Assembly (NCBI GenBank): GCA_900317155.1
Contig: ONFO01000016.1
Coordinates: 1 to 64,000 of the forward strand
From: an uncultured Bacteroidales bacterium
GTDB lineage: Bacteria; Bacteroidota; Bacteroidia; Bacteroidales; F082
Reading direction: 5' to 3'
Length of the DNA stretch: 64,000 bases
Shown: in pieces, positions 23,974-32,428 of the stretch
How positions within the stretch are numbered: position 1 is the first letter of the stretch
Layout: every line of letters starts with the position of its first letter
Translations under genes and position numbers: made by a program
The notes under the pieces: generated by a model
Database searches by the model: none
Seen by the model: the letters and a program-made list of their open reading frames with translations, nothing else
What the model was told of the DNA's origin: nothing

Positions 23974-25650
23974 TTATGCGAAACTCCTAATGCTCTTACC
24001 TACGTTGATGAAATGGTCGGCCACACGCTCGGCGTTTTGCGCCAGTGAGATGTATTCTGCCCCAACTTGAGGCGTGCATTGCCCCGCCACAAGACGCTGG
24101 ATGTGTTGCGATTCCATAGTCTCCGTGAAGCTATCAATCTGTTCCTCAATCTGATAAGCGTATTCAAGTGCCGTAAAGTCAAGGTCGTGGTAGGCTTTCA
24201 TGACTTCGTGGTAGAGTGCCGTGATCTTCCGCTCCATTTCCTTGATTTCCAGCACGGCAGGCGCAGAGAACGTTTCGTTTTGTGTTTTAAGACTTTCCGC
24301 ATATTCCACGATGTTTTCGGCATAGTCGCCGATGCGCTCCAGGTCGCTCACGCTTTTCACGCTGCAACTGAGGTACTTACTATCCGTTTGGCTAAGCGAT
24401 TTTGCTGAAAGCACCGCCACATATCGGGTCAACTCGCTATTCAGGAAGTTGAGTTCGTTTTCGGTCTTCTTGAACTTTTCCAAGTCACTGAAATCCAATG
24501 TAGTGACGATATGGATGGCACGGCAGAAGTTGTCGTGGGCCAACGCGCCCATGTTTTCGACTTCGGCCTTCAACTGCCTGACCGCCAAGGCGGGTGTCAC
24601 CAACATGGAGTCATCAAGGAAATGCAGATGGAACTTGTCGTCGCGAAGCTCGTAGACATCGTCAGGAATAATACGGCACACCAAGCGTACCAGACCATTG
24701 GTCAGCGGCAGTGCGACCAAGGTGGTGCAGACATTGAACACGGTATGGAACATGGCCAATTGCACTTGCGGGGCGTGTGGGAACATAGCCTCAAACAGCT
24801 TACCGAACCCCCAATCCCCTTGGGTGAAAAGATGAAGAACCAACGCGATGAGCAAGAACAATACGACACCCATAACATTGAAAAACAAATGGATAAGTGC
24901 AGTGCGTTTGGCGTTTCGGCCACTGGTCATGCCCGCCAGAATCGCCACCACGCATGAACCGATGTTGGAACCCATCGTGAGGAAGATGCCTTGGTCGAGC
25001 GAGAGCAGTCCCGCCACCACCATGGTGATGGCGATGGACGTCAGCACCGATGACGACTGGATGATGGCTGTCAGCAAAGCGCCGATGAAAACAATCAGCA
25101 AGGGGTTACTGATGGTAGCCAAAAACTGTTTCACCGAATCCAAGGCAGCGAATTCATCCATGGCACCCGACATGATGCCGAGGCCGACAAACAGCAAGCC
25201 GAAACCCGCCAGGATGCTTCCGGTTTGTTTCCATTTATCGCGTTTCGAGAACATCATCACGAAGGCTCCGATGCCAGCCAAGGCCGAGAAGAGCACCGTT
25301 GTGGAGATGCCGTTGCCGCCAAACATGCCCAAGGCCACTAATTGCGCCGTGACCGTGGTACCGATATTAGCGCCATAGATGACCGTGGCGGCCTGTGCGA
25401 GCGACATGATGCCCACGTTCACGAAGCCGATGACCATCACCGTCACCGCGCCGGAACTTTGGATGGCTGCCGTGCCCACCGTGCCGACGCCCACGCCGAG
25501 CCATTTGTTATTTCCCATCTTGGCGAACAGCCGCTTCAAGCCCGCACTGCTTGCACTTTCAAGACTGGTACTCAACATTTTGCAGGCTACTAAAAACACC
25601 CCGATGCCTGCAATTAGGGTTAAAATTGCGATAGCAATGAGCATAAGCAT
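23974..25650 (-). CDS. Na/Pi cotransporter family protein with PhoU-like C-terminus
   Basis: 558 residues. The membrane half (about 1-310) has the two inverted QSS signature repeats of NptA-type symporters, AAIQSSGAVTVMVIG and IIQSSSVLTSIAITM. The cytoplasmic tail (about 340-550) is helical and PhoU-like. It imports phosphate with sodium, or a related anion. The start ATG at 25650 lies 8 nt after a strong hairpin, and a terminator-like hairpin lies further upstream, hinting at control of the leader. Confidence 0.85.
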   Translation of the reverse strand: MLMLIAIAILTLIAGIGVFLVACKMLSTSLESASSAGLKRLFAKMGNNKWLGVGVGTVGTAAIQSSGAVTVMVIGFVNVGIMSLAQAATVIYGANIGTTVTAQLVALGMFGGNGISTTVLFSALAGIGAFVMMFSKRDKWKQTGSILAGFGLLFVGLGIMSGAMDEFAALDSVKQFLATISNPLLIVFIGALLTAIIQSSSVLTSIAITMVVAGLLSLDQGIFLTMGSNIGSCVVAILAGMTSGRNAKRTALIHLFFNVMGVVLFLLIALVLHLFTQGDWGFGKLFEAMFPHAPQVQLAMFHTVFNVCTTLVALPLTNGLVRLVCRIIPDDVYELRDDKFHLHFLDDSMLVTPALAVRQLKAEVENMGALAHDNFCRAIHIVTTLDFSDLEKFKKTENELNFLNSELTRYVAVLSAKSLSQTDSKYLSCSVKSVSDLERIGDYAENIVEYAESLKTQNETFSAPAVLEIKEMERKITALYHEVMKAYHDLDFTALEYAYQIEEQIDSFTETMESQHIQRLVAGQCTPQVGAEYISLAQNAERVADHFINVGKSIRSFA

Positions 25651-26129
25651 AAAATTGTGAAAGCGGCCAACGATGACGCATCGACCGCTTTCGTTATAAA
25701 GAAAAAGGTTGACTTATCGGAGAAAAAAAGATGGTCCGAACCGTAGTCCGCACCATCTTTTATGTTTTTCATAATGATATAGTTATGGCTGTCAGCCAAG
25801 TTTTTCCTAGGGGCGTAACGCCTCACCTGTCCAAGACGCAAAGCTGCAGAGCATAGATTTTCATCTTGTTCGTCACCTAAGGTTAGAATTGGGCAAAGCT
25901 GGCATCTACTTTGGAAACTTTCCGATGGACTATTGAGCAAAAACTCCGAATCCTCGTCTTCGTCAAATTCATCACCATCGAATGACATGTTGGACAGAAT
26001 TTCAGTTTGTTCCATGACAATCACATCCTCTTGGGCCGTGTTGGTAAGGTCAAGAAGGAACAGCCCCATCAGGATGAGGGCGACGACAGAAACGTATTTT
26101 CGGAAAAAGTCAATCATGGTTTTGTACAT
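25620..26129 (-). CDS. hypothetical single-pass protein, 3' end uncertain
   Basis: From the ATG at 26129 the frame encodes 169 residues: a transmembrane helix at about 14-27 (VVALILMGLFLL), an acidic Asp/Glu stretch (DGDEFDEDEDSEF), a CxxC (CQLCP), and then low-quality sequence. The reading frame runs straight through the terminator at 25723-25760 and overlaps the Na/Pi gene start by 31 nt. The true gene therefore probably ends earlier, perhaps through a frameshift, or the frame is only a leader. No family recognised. Confidence 0.35.
   Translation of the reverse strand: MYKTMIDFFRKYVSVVALILMGLFLLDLTNTAQEDVIVMEQTEILSNMSFDGDEFDEDEDSEFLLNSPSESFQSRCQLCPILTLGDEQDENLCSAALRLGQVRRYAPRKNLADSHNYIIMKNIKDGADYGSDHLFFSDKSTFFFITKAVDASSLAAFTILCLCSLLSQF
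25659..25692 (-). promoter_or_regulatory. leader hairpin just before the Na/Pi transporter start
   Basis: Arms GAAAGCGG (25659-25666) and CCGCTTTC (25685-25692) are perfect complements, and CGATG/CATCG within the loop adds a second stem. On the minus strand it ends 8 nt before the ATG and has no U-run, so it is more likely a translation or stability element than a terminator. Confidence 0.45.
25723..25760 (-). terminator. Rho-independent terminator
   Basis: On the minus strand AAAGATGGT pairs with ACCATCTTT around a 16-nt loop and is followed by TTTT and more. It should stop transcripts of the hypothetical gene upstream before the Na/Pi transporter, or act as an attenuator. Confidence 0.6.
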
Positions 26130-26179
26130 AGAATAACTGATTAGTTTTGGAATTATTGTCTTTGTAGGCAAAAAAAACG

Positions 26180-26188
26180 TACTTTTGC
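26180..26188 (+). promoter_or_regulatory. promoter of the thioesterase gene
   Basis: TACTTTTGC, with TTG at 26156-26158 at a 21-bp spacing, matches the Bacteroidetes -33/-7 arrangement. The ATG at 26204 follows 15 bp later. Confidence 0.6.
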
Positions 26189-26203
26189 CGAAAATCAGAA
26201 TTT

Positions 26204-26908
26204 ATGTACAGTCTAAACTACAAAGTAACCACCAGCACCTGCGACAGAGAGGGCAAACTCAAACTGTTTTCCGCCCTTCAGATGATGCAGGACTGCTCGG
26301 AGATGTGGATCGACAGTGAGCCACAGGTAAAGGAATACTTCGCTCGCGAGAATATGGCGCAACTGCTGGCCTCAAGACAGGTTGAGATCATGCGCGTGCC
26401 CGATTTTAAGGAAGAGCTGACCGTGACCACCTCGGTGTATGGCATGAAGCCCATGTTCGGCTTCCGCAACACCTTTATTTATGATGCCGAAGGCAAGCCT
26501 TGCTACCGCACTTGGAGCATGGGTGCTTTTGTCGACAAGGCCAACGGCAAGCTGAAGCGTGTGGACGATGCCGTGGCCAACTCGCTGCTCATCGAGCCGC
26601 AGCTGGAGATGAACTACAAAGATCGCCGCATCATCTTGCCAAAGGAAGGGGGCAAGGCCTTCGCACCTGTCCCAGTGATGCGTGCCGACATCGACTACAA
26701 CCGCCATGTCAACAACGCCAACTACATCCGCATGGCGATGGAACTGCTGCCCGAGGATTTCATTATCAAAGATCTTCGCGTGGAATACCGAGTGGCCGCC
26801 AAATTGGGCGATGTTCTTATTCCAACTGTATTTGAGATCGAAAACGGTTCTATCATCGAGCTTGCCATTGGGAACGAAGCGAGTGCTATTGTGGAGTTTA
26901 CGAAATGA
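26204..26908 (+). CDS. acyl-ACP thioesterase
   Basis: 234 residues, cytoplasmic, two hotdog domains. The first holds the N-terminal YKVTTSTCDREGKLKLF and the helix SALQMMQDCSEMW. The second contains DIDYNRHVNNANYIRMAMEL, the catalytic Asp/His/Asn region of the FatA-like family (PF01643). It hydrolyses acyl-ACP to free fatty acid, ending chain elongation. It has its own promoter, and the -7 box of the next gene begins 14 bp after its stop. Confidence 0.9.
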   Translation: MYSLNYKVTTSTCDREGKLKLFSALQMMQDCSEMWIDSEPQVKEYFARENMAQLLASRQVEIMRVPDFKEELTVTTSVYGMKPMFGFRNTFIYDAEGKPCYRTWSMGAFVDKANGKLKRVDDAVANSLLIEPQLEMNYKDRRIILPKEGGKAFAPVPVMRADIDYNRHVNNANYIRMAMELLPEDFIIKDLRVEYRVAAKLGDVLIPTVFEIENGSIIELAIGNEASAIVEFTK

Positions 26909-26921
26909 ATGGTTTTTTTTG

Positions 26922-26930
26922 TATTTTTGT
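26922..26930 (+). promoter_or_regulatory. -7 box of the BspA-like gene
   Basis: TATTTTTGT (TAnnTTTG) lies 41 bp before the ATG at 26971, right behind the thioesterase stop and an eight-T run. Confidence 0.45.
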
Positions 26931-26970
26931 CGCTAAACTGAAATACAACGTCAAACCAAACTCATTCATC

Positions 26971-28992
26971 ATGAAAAAGTATTTACAACTGGCTTTGCTA
27001 ATCCTCGTATTCGCAGGCATCGCCAAGGCGCAAGGCCCCGCATCAACCGCCAACTGGTTTGGATACATCTTGCCTCCCAGTCCGTCAGAATACAAGTATA
27101 TCTCTTTTACCATGCAGGATTTGGGGTCGGTGTCCGTTGCGTCGGAAGAGCAACCTACAGTTACGACAGCCACCTTTGCCGAGGGTTATGTGTGGAGTGT
27201 GAATAACAACAACGGCTATAGCATTTGCAGATCAAGATATGATGCTGCCAATAACCTTATTGAAGAACCTGAGGTGATGATTGCAAGCATTCCCTACGTC
27301 AACGATATGGCTTACAATCCCGCCGACGGATTGATTTATCTCATCACAGAAGAGCACTTAAAATGCTTCAATCCAGCTGACCCTGGCAATATCCAAGACC
27401 ATGGCGTGATCGCGCATGATGGCTTCAATTTGGCTATTAACATGGAGGGTAACGCTTATATGATAAGTTCTTGGGGTGAGTTCGGTATGCTGAATCTTTC
27501 CAATGCACAATTGAATGTAATCAACTCGATTGATTTGCCGATAAAAATGGCTTTCGACATGATGACCGGCGAATTGTTTGGCGTTCATTATGGCAATTTA
27601 TATCAGCTTGACCCCAATACTGGAGCATATACTGTATTGGGCCCTCTCCATGATGCAAGCAACAGCTATGACCCGACCTGCTTGTTTATGACCTACGGCT
27701 CCACTCCGTCGGAATTCACGGTCGGTGATCTAATCTATCGTGTCAATGACGACCAAGTTTCCGTGACGGTCATTGGCCATGTTGACGGTTATAATGCACA
27801 AGGGGCGTTGGTCATTCCTGAATCGGTGAGTTACGAGGGCCATGACTATGCCGTGACGGTCATAGGAAACGCTGCATTTATGTATTGTTTCTATCTTACA
27901 AGTTTGACCATTCCAAACTCAGCAAACACCATCGAAGAGGCAGCATTTGCCTATTGTTCAGGTTTCACCGGCGATTTGGTGATTCCTAATTCTGTTAACA
28001 CCATCGAGGCAAGTGCCTTCCACACATGCTATGGTTTTGACGGAACACTGATATTGGGTAGCGGAGTCACGAGCATAGATGCCTGGGCTTTCAATTCATG
28101 CGATGGTTTGACAGGCGTGTTGAACATTCCGAGCAATGTGGCATCCATTGGCGAAGACGCTTTCGTGTATTGTAAATTCGATGGCATTGTGGTCGACCCT
28201 GAAAACCCAAATTATGACTCCAGAAACGACTGCAACGCCATCATTGAGACAAGCACCAACGAATTGACCGCAGGATGCAAGAATACGGTTATTCCTAACA
28301 CGGTCACTGCCATCGGCGACAACGCATTCAAGGGCATCACAGGAATGACTTCGATTGAGATACCGGATTCGGTGGTTTCCATAGGAGATAACGCCTTCGC
28401 TTTTTGCTTCGATTTGACGGGTGACTTGGTGATTCCGAATTCGGTGACCCATATTGGTGAGAGCGCTTTCTTCCAGTGCGAAGGACTAGACGGGAAACTG
28501 GTTATAGGCGAATCCGTTTCTTCCATCGGCGACTGGGCCTTCAGAAAGTGTTCACACATTTCGGAGGCAGTGTCATTAGCTACCACACCTGCTACGCTTG
28601 GAAACGAATTGGGAGGGACGGCGTTCGCCGAATTTGGCATCCAAACACTTACCGTTCCTTGCGGATGCATCGAAGCCTATCAAAACTCCAGCTGGTACGA
28701 CCCATACGGATTAGTCGGTTTTTCTGAGTTCATTGAAGATTGCACTGCGATTTCGGAAGTCGATGCCGTTGTTACAGCGGTTTATCCGAATCCGACATAC
28801 GGCAAGGTGAGAATCGAGGCTGAAAGCATCCAAAGCATCAGCATTTTCAATATGCTTGGAGAAAAAGTATTTGAAGGCTCCGCCTATGGCGACACCTTTG
28901 AATATGACTTCAGCCAGCAAAAAGCCGGCATGTACTTCATCAAGGTGGAGACTGCGAAAGGCTTTGAGATTATTAAGGTAACAGTAAGGTAA
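26971..28992 (+). CDS. BspA-like leucine-rich-repeat protein with T9SS sorting tail
   Basis: 673 residues from the ATG at 26971, with signal peptide MKKYLQLALLILVFAGIAKA. The N-terminal part (about 25-250) resembles a propeller or cell-surface module. LRR_5 repeats at about 260-580 carry the pattern IPNSVxxIxxxAFxxC repeated about eight times. The tail from about 600 (AVYPNPTYGKVRIEA, FNMLGEKVFEG, KAGMYFIKV) is a T9SS type A sorting domain. It should be exported across the outer membrane and anchored at the surface; BspA relatives bind host or bacterial ligands. Confidence 0.85.
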   Translation: MKKYLQLALLILVFAGIAKAQGPASTANWFGYILPPSPSEYKYISFTMQDLGSVSVASEEQPTVTTATFAEGYVWSVNNNNGYSICRSRYDAANNLIEEPEVMIASIPYVNDMAYNPADGLIYLITEEHLKCFNPADPGNIQDHGVIAHDGFNLAINMEGNAYMISSWGEFGMLNLSNAQLNVINSIDLPIKMAFDMMTGELFGVHYGNLYQLDPNTGAYTVLGPLHDASNSYDPTCLFMTYGSTPSEFTVGDLIYRVNDDQVSVTVIGHVDGYNAQGALVIPESVSYEGHDYAVTVIGNAAFMYCFYLTSLTIPNSANTIEEAAFAYCSGFTGDLVIPNSVNTIEASAFHTCYGFDGTLILGSGVTSIDAWAFNSCDGLTGVLNIPSNVASIGEDAFVYCKFDGIVVDPENPNYDSRNDCNAIIETSTNELTAGCKNTVIPNTVTAIGDNAFKGITGMTSIEIPDSVVSIGDNAFAFCFDLTGDLVIPNSVTHIGESAFFQCEGLDGKLVIGESVSSIGDWAFRKCSHISEAVSLATTPATLGNELGGTAFAEFGIQTLTVPCGCIEAYQNSSWYDPYGLVGFSEFIEDCTAISEVDAVVTAVYPNPTYGKVRIEAESIQSISIFNMLGEKVFEGSAYGDTFEYDFSQQKAGMYFIKVETAKGFEIIKVTVR

Positions 28993-29023
28993 TCAACAAT
29001 TTATACATATAATTTTTTTCAAT

Positions 29024-29557
29024 ATGCCCAATCCAACCAACAAACAAGAACTTGTAGCCGCCATGGCTGACGGCTATGCCAAACTCAACGAACAGATAGC
29101 CAAGATGAGCGAAGAAGCCATATCAGCTCCTTTCGACTTCGCCGCCGACCCGAAGAAATGCGGTGTGCGTTGGCAGTACGACCGCTGCCTCCGCGACCTT
29201 TTGATCCACCTTCATGAGTGGCAGGTGCTGATGCGCGAGTTTGTGAACAACATCCGCGAAGGTCACCCGCGTGACTATCTGCCCGATGAGTACCGCAAGA
29301 ACTACCACGAGATGGACAAGATGCTAGCGGAGAAGCATCAAAACACGCCTTTGGAGGAGGCTAAGCTGCTGCTGCAAGAGACCCATGAGGAGATGCTCCG
29401 CCTCGTCGAGAGCTTCACCGAAGAGGAACTCTTCACCAAAGGCTACTACAAAAACACCTACACCACCGACATGGCGGCTTACTTCGTGAGCGTCACCTCA
29501 AGTCCCTACGGACAGGCGGTGAAGTTGCTGAAGACGCACCAGAAAAACCACAAATAG
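29024..29557 (+). CDS. ClbS/DfsB family four-helix-bundle protein
   Basis: 177 residues, cytoplasmic. MPNPTNKQELVAAMADGYAK, then RWQYDRCLRDLLIHLHEW and a final SPYGQAVKLLKTHQK match the DUF1706 family. The E. coli member ClbS hydrolyses the colibactin cyclopropane and DfsB is related to DinB-like bundles, but most members are uncharacterised. A role in handling an electrophile would fit the redox genes downstream; this is inference. No consensus promoter was found in the 31 bp after the BspA-like gene. Confidence 0.75.
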   Translation: MPNPTNKQELVAAMADGYAKLNEQIAKMSEEAISAPFDFAADPKKCGVRWQYDRCLRDLLIHLHEWQVLMREFVNNIREGHPRDYLPDEYRKNYHEMDKMLAEKHQNTPLEEAKLLLQETHEEMLRLVESFTEEELFTKGYYKNTYTTDMAAYFVSVTSSPYGQAVKLLKTHQKNHK

Positions 29558-29614
29558 TGTTTTTATTCATGAAAAGTTGTATTAATGCAGCGCTTCTTGA
29601 ATAAAACGACTTAA

Positions 29615-29956
29615 ATGAAAGACCACATATCTTCTAGACCCATGAACGCCAAACCCATTGAAAACCCTGATGTCAGCAGCAATGCGCTGTATGAATTTGA
29701 TGCCGTCATCATCCAAAACAAGGATATGGATGCCGCATACGTGGAGGTGCCTTTCGACATCAAGGCGATCTTCGGCAAAGGTCGGTTAGCGGTTCACGCT
29801 ACCTTTGACGGCATGCCTTATGACGGTCAAATCGTCAAAATGGGAACGCCTTGCTTCATCATCGGTGTGCGGAAGGACATCAGGAAACAGATTTGCAAGA
29901 GTTTTGGCGACAGGGTACATGTAACTTTTTGTGAACGACAATTAAAACAACAATAA
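29615..29956 (+). CDS. DUF1905 domain protein
   Basis: 113 residues from 29615; the ATG at 29642 is an alternative start. [40 protein letters not shown] and [11 protein letters not shown] are the DUF1905 beta-barrel signature. Function is unknown; in other bacteria the domain is often fused to YdeI/OmpD-like helices. Its stop lies 1 nt before the first DUF362 gene, so they are probably cotranscribed. Confidence 0.75.
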   Translation: MKDHISSRPMNAKPIENPDVSSNALYEFDAVIIQNKDMDAAYVEVPFDIKAIFGKGRLAVHATFDGMPYDGQIVKMGTPCFIIGVRKDIRKQICKSFGDRVHVTFCERQLKQQ

Positions 29957-29957
29957 A

Positions 29958-30947
29958 ATGACTAAAACAACTATCATTATGGCATTGATTTGCACTTTAG
30001 GAATGGCTTCGTGCCAAGCACAAACATATCAACCCGCCCCGCCCACGACTGAAGGTGAGGCTGCAACAGTTTATATGACCACCGACATCAGCCCTGAAGG
30101 GTTGGTGCGTATTTATGAAGCCTTGGGCGTAGAGGCTCAAGGTCGTGTGGCGGTGAAAATCTCCACTGGCGAATCATCGAAGAGCAATCACCTGCGTCCC
30201 GAGCTGATTAAAAACCTAGTGCAAAAGGTGAATGGCACCCTCGTGGAGTGCAACACGGCTTACGGCGGTAACCGTAGCAATACAGAAAAGCACCGCCAAG
30301 CTATCGCTGAACGCGGCTACAACGACATCGCCACCGTCGACATCATGGACGAGGAGGGCGAGATCCAGTTGCCCGTCAAGGACACCAAGCATCTGCAATA
30401 CGACATCGTAGGCTCGCACTTGCAGAACTACGACTTTATGATTAATCTGGCCCATTTCAAAGGTCACGCTATGGGCGGCTTTGGCGGCGTACTGAAAAAC
30501 CAGTCGATAGGTGCGGCATCGAGTGCCGGAAAACTCTACATCCATTCTGCTGGCAAAAGCCAGACGCATTGGACGATTGCCAACCAAGATGCTTTCCTTG
30601 AGTCGATGGCAGCGGCGGCACAGGCCGTACACGACTATTTCAAGCAGGAAGGCAAGGACATCGTGTACATCAACGTGATGAATAACATGTCGGTGGATTG
30701 CGATTGCGATGGTCATCCTGCCGCGCCGCGCATCAAAGACATCGGCATTCTGGCCTCCACCGACCCCGTGGCCCTTGACCAAGCCTGCCTCGACCTCGTG
30801 TTCAACCATGTCAGCAGCCAGGGAGACGACGCCAAGCCGCTGCAAGATCGCATCAACAAGAAACACGGCACTCATACCGTGGAATACGCCGAACAGATTG
30901 GACTTGGGACGCGGAAATATACCATCGTGAATATTGATGATAAGTAA
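29958..30947 (+). CDS. exported DUF362 protein, copy 1
   Basis: 329 residues. The signal peptide ends in a lipobox-like MASC, so it is probably a lipoprotein. The DUF362 fold is shown by GRVAVKISTGE, ECNTAYGGNR, HLQNYDFMINLAHFKGHAMG and DIGILASTDPVALDQACLD. The motif DCDC at 247-250 is shared by all three copies in the window and could bind metal. No ferredoxin tail is present. The family is uncharacterised, though some members carry Fe-S clusters. It is cotranscribed with the DUF1905 gene. Copies 2 and 3 lie at 35449 and 57674, and a 3' scar of another at 43347. Confidence 0.8.
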   Translation: MTKTTIIMALICTLGMASCQAQTYQPAPPTTEGEAATVYMTTDISPEGLVRIYEALGVEAQGRVAVKISTGESSKSNHLRPELIKNLVQKVNGTLVECNTAYGGNRSNTEKHRQAIAERGYNDIATVDIMDEEGEIQLPVKDTKHLQYDIVGSHLQNYDFMINLAHFKGHAMGGFGGVLKNQSIGAASSAGKLYIHSAGKSQTHWTIANQDAFLESMAAAAQAVHDYFKQEGKDIVYINVMNNMSVDCDCDGHPAAPRIKDIGILASTDPVALDQACLDLVFNHVSSQGDDAKPLQDRINKKHGTHTVEYAEQIGLGTRKYTIVNIDDK

Positions 30948-31099
30948 ACAATCAATATGAAATAACTGAAAGAAGGAAACTGCTGTATCGTTTCGAAGAC
31001 ACCATGTATGGAACGCTGGACCCCGTTAATTCGGAATATGACGACAGCTACACTGAAAGTGACTGGAATGAAGCGTACAAATCGCTGACTCAAAAATAA
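30944..31099 (+). pseudogene. 51-codon fragment without a start codon
   Basis: Between DUF362 copy 1 and the acetyltransferase a frame reads YRFEDTMYGTLDPVNSEYDD and ends NEAYKSLTQK at a TAA (31097-31099). It is acidic and protein-like, with no ATG until its middle. I take it to be the 3' end of a deleted gene. The family was not recognised. Confidence 0.35.
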
Positions 31100-31103
31100 C
31101 ACT

Positions 31104-31667
31104 ATGACGAATCTGGAAAAATGCAATGCTGGAATAGAGTATTCGTATGCCGATGAGGAACTGATTGCCCTCAAAACCGAAGCCATCCGACAATGCGAGA
31201 TCTTCAATGCCATCGACGGGCGCGACTATATGGCACAGTACCGCCACCTGCAGCAGATGCTGGGTGGGGTGGGGGAGCGCGTGTGGATTGCCAAGACCTT
31301 CAATTGCGACCGTGGCAAGAACATCTTCGTCGGCGACGACTTCACCGGCAACCACAACCTCACCATCCTCGACATTCGCGAGGTCTATATCGGTAACCAT
31401 GTGATGATTGGCCCGAACACGTTGATTACCACCGTCGGGCATCCGCTTTCGCCCAAAGGTAGCAGGGAGTATCACGCCTTGGCCAAGCCCGTGCGCATCG
31501 GCAACGACGTGTGGATTGGCGGCAACGTCACCATCCTTCCCGGTGTGACAATTGGCAACAACGTGGTGGTTGCTGCTGGCGCCGTGATTAACAAAGACGT
31601 TCCTGACAACACTTTGGTCGGTGGCGTGCCAGTGAGGGTTATTAAGACAATTGAGGATGATCTTTGA
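31104..31667 (+). CDS. maltose/sugar O-acetyltransferase (hexapeptide), copy 1
   Basis: 187 residues with the Mac N-terminal helix (YSYADEELIALKTEAI) and a left-handed beta-helix of [LIV]GxxxxI repeats. ITTVGHPLSP carries the catalytic His, and the C-terminal GNDVWIGGNVTILPGVTIG and VVAAGAVINKDVPDNTLVGG are diagnostic. It transfers acetyl from acetyl-CoA to a sugar or similar hydroxyl. Two other hexapeptide acyltransferases sit in this island (42214, 52276). Confidence 0.85.
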   Translation: MTNLEKCNAGIEYSYADEELIALKTEAIRQCEIFNAIDGRDYMAQYRHLQQMLGGVGERVWIAKTFNCDRGKNIFVGDDFTGNHNLTILDIREVYIGNHVMIGPNTLITTVGHPLSPKGSREYHALAKPVRIGNDVWIGGNVTILPGVTIGNNVVVAAGAVINKDVPDNTLVGGVPVRVIKTIEDDL

Positions 31668-31747
31668 ATGGCACTTACCTCTGATGTAACGATATCCCCT
31701 CCACCTGGCCTTTACTGTTGAGAGTATAATATTTTGACGAAATTCCC

Positions 31748-31756
31748 TATCTTTGC
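31748..31756 (+). promoter_or_regulatory. -7 box of the flavodoxin-acting operon
   Basis: TATCTTTGC, 25 bp before the ATG at 31781. It probably drives the flavodoxin-fold gene and the four genes behind it. Confidence 0.55.
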
Positions 31757-31780
31757 ATTTTCACAAATACCACATCATAA

Positions 31781-32428
31781 ATGAAAAAAATCATCATCAT
31801 CGACGGAGGTCCACGCGCCACTTTCAACACGGCCTCCATGCTTAAGAAATTCGCTGAAGGAGCCAGTTCCGTCAGCGACGAAATTGAGGTGAAGACCATA
31901 CGCCTCTATGCCCTCGACTACAAAGGCTGCATGTCGTGCATGGCCTGCAAGATCAAGGGCAAAGCCTCGAATGTATGTAAATTCAAGGATGCTTTGACTC
32001 CTGTCTTGGAGGAGATTGCGCAAGCTGATGGCTTGGTATTAGGCTCGCCCAACTATTTCGGTGAAATCACTGGCCAAATGCGGGCTTTCTTGGAGCGTTT
32101 GGCCTTCCCTTGGCTCTCCTACAACGACTACAGCATCACCGCCCCGAAGCGTATGCCCGTGGTGCTGGTGGAGACGCAAAACGGTGGCGTGGGAGGCAGT
32201 AACTGCAACGGTTACGGCACGATGGAGCCTTGTATCGCCAAAGCCCTCGGACAACCAGAGAAACTGTTCGCCAACAACACCTACCAAGTGAAGAACTACG
32301 CCAATTTCGAGTTGGGAGGATTCTCGGAGGAAGCCAAACGCAGATATCGCGAGGAGCATTGGGAAGAAGACCTGCAAAAGGCCTTTGATGCCGGAAGACG
32401 GATGGCGGAAACGATTATTAGGGCGTGA
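31781..32428 (+). CDS. NADPH-dependent FMN reductase / flavodoxin-fold protein
   Basis: 215 residues, cytoplasmic. KKIIIIDGGPRATFNTASML is the phosphate-binding loop for FMN, GCMSCMACKIKG supplies two CxxC-type cysteines, and GLVLGSPNYFGEITGQMRAF is the second flavin loop. It belongs to the iron-sulfur-flavoprotein/WrbA-like group and would reduce quinones or other acceptors. First gene of a run in which the next start overlaps its stop (TGATG at 32426-32430). Confidence 0.8.
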   Translation: MKKIIIIDGGPRATFNTASMLKKFAEGASSVSDEIEVKTIRLYALDYKGCMSCMACKIKGKASNVCKFKDALTPVLEEIAQADGLVLGSPNYFGEITGQMRAFLERLAFPWLSYNDYSITAPKRMPVVLVETQNGGVGGSNCNGYGTMEPCIAKALGQPEKLFANNTYQVKNYANFELGGFSEEAKRRYREEHWEEDLQKAFDAGRRMAETIIRA

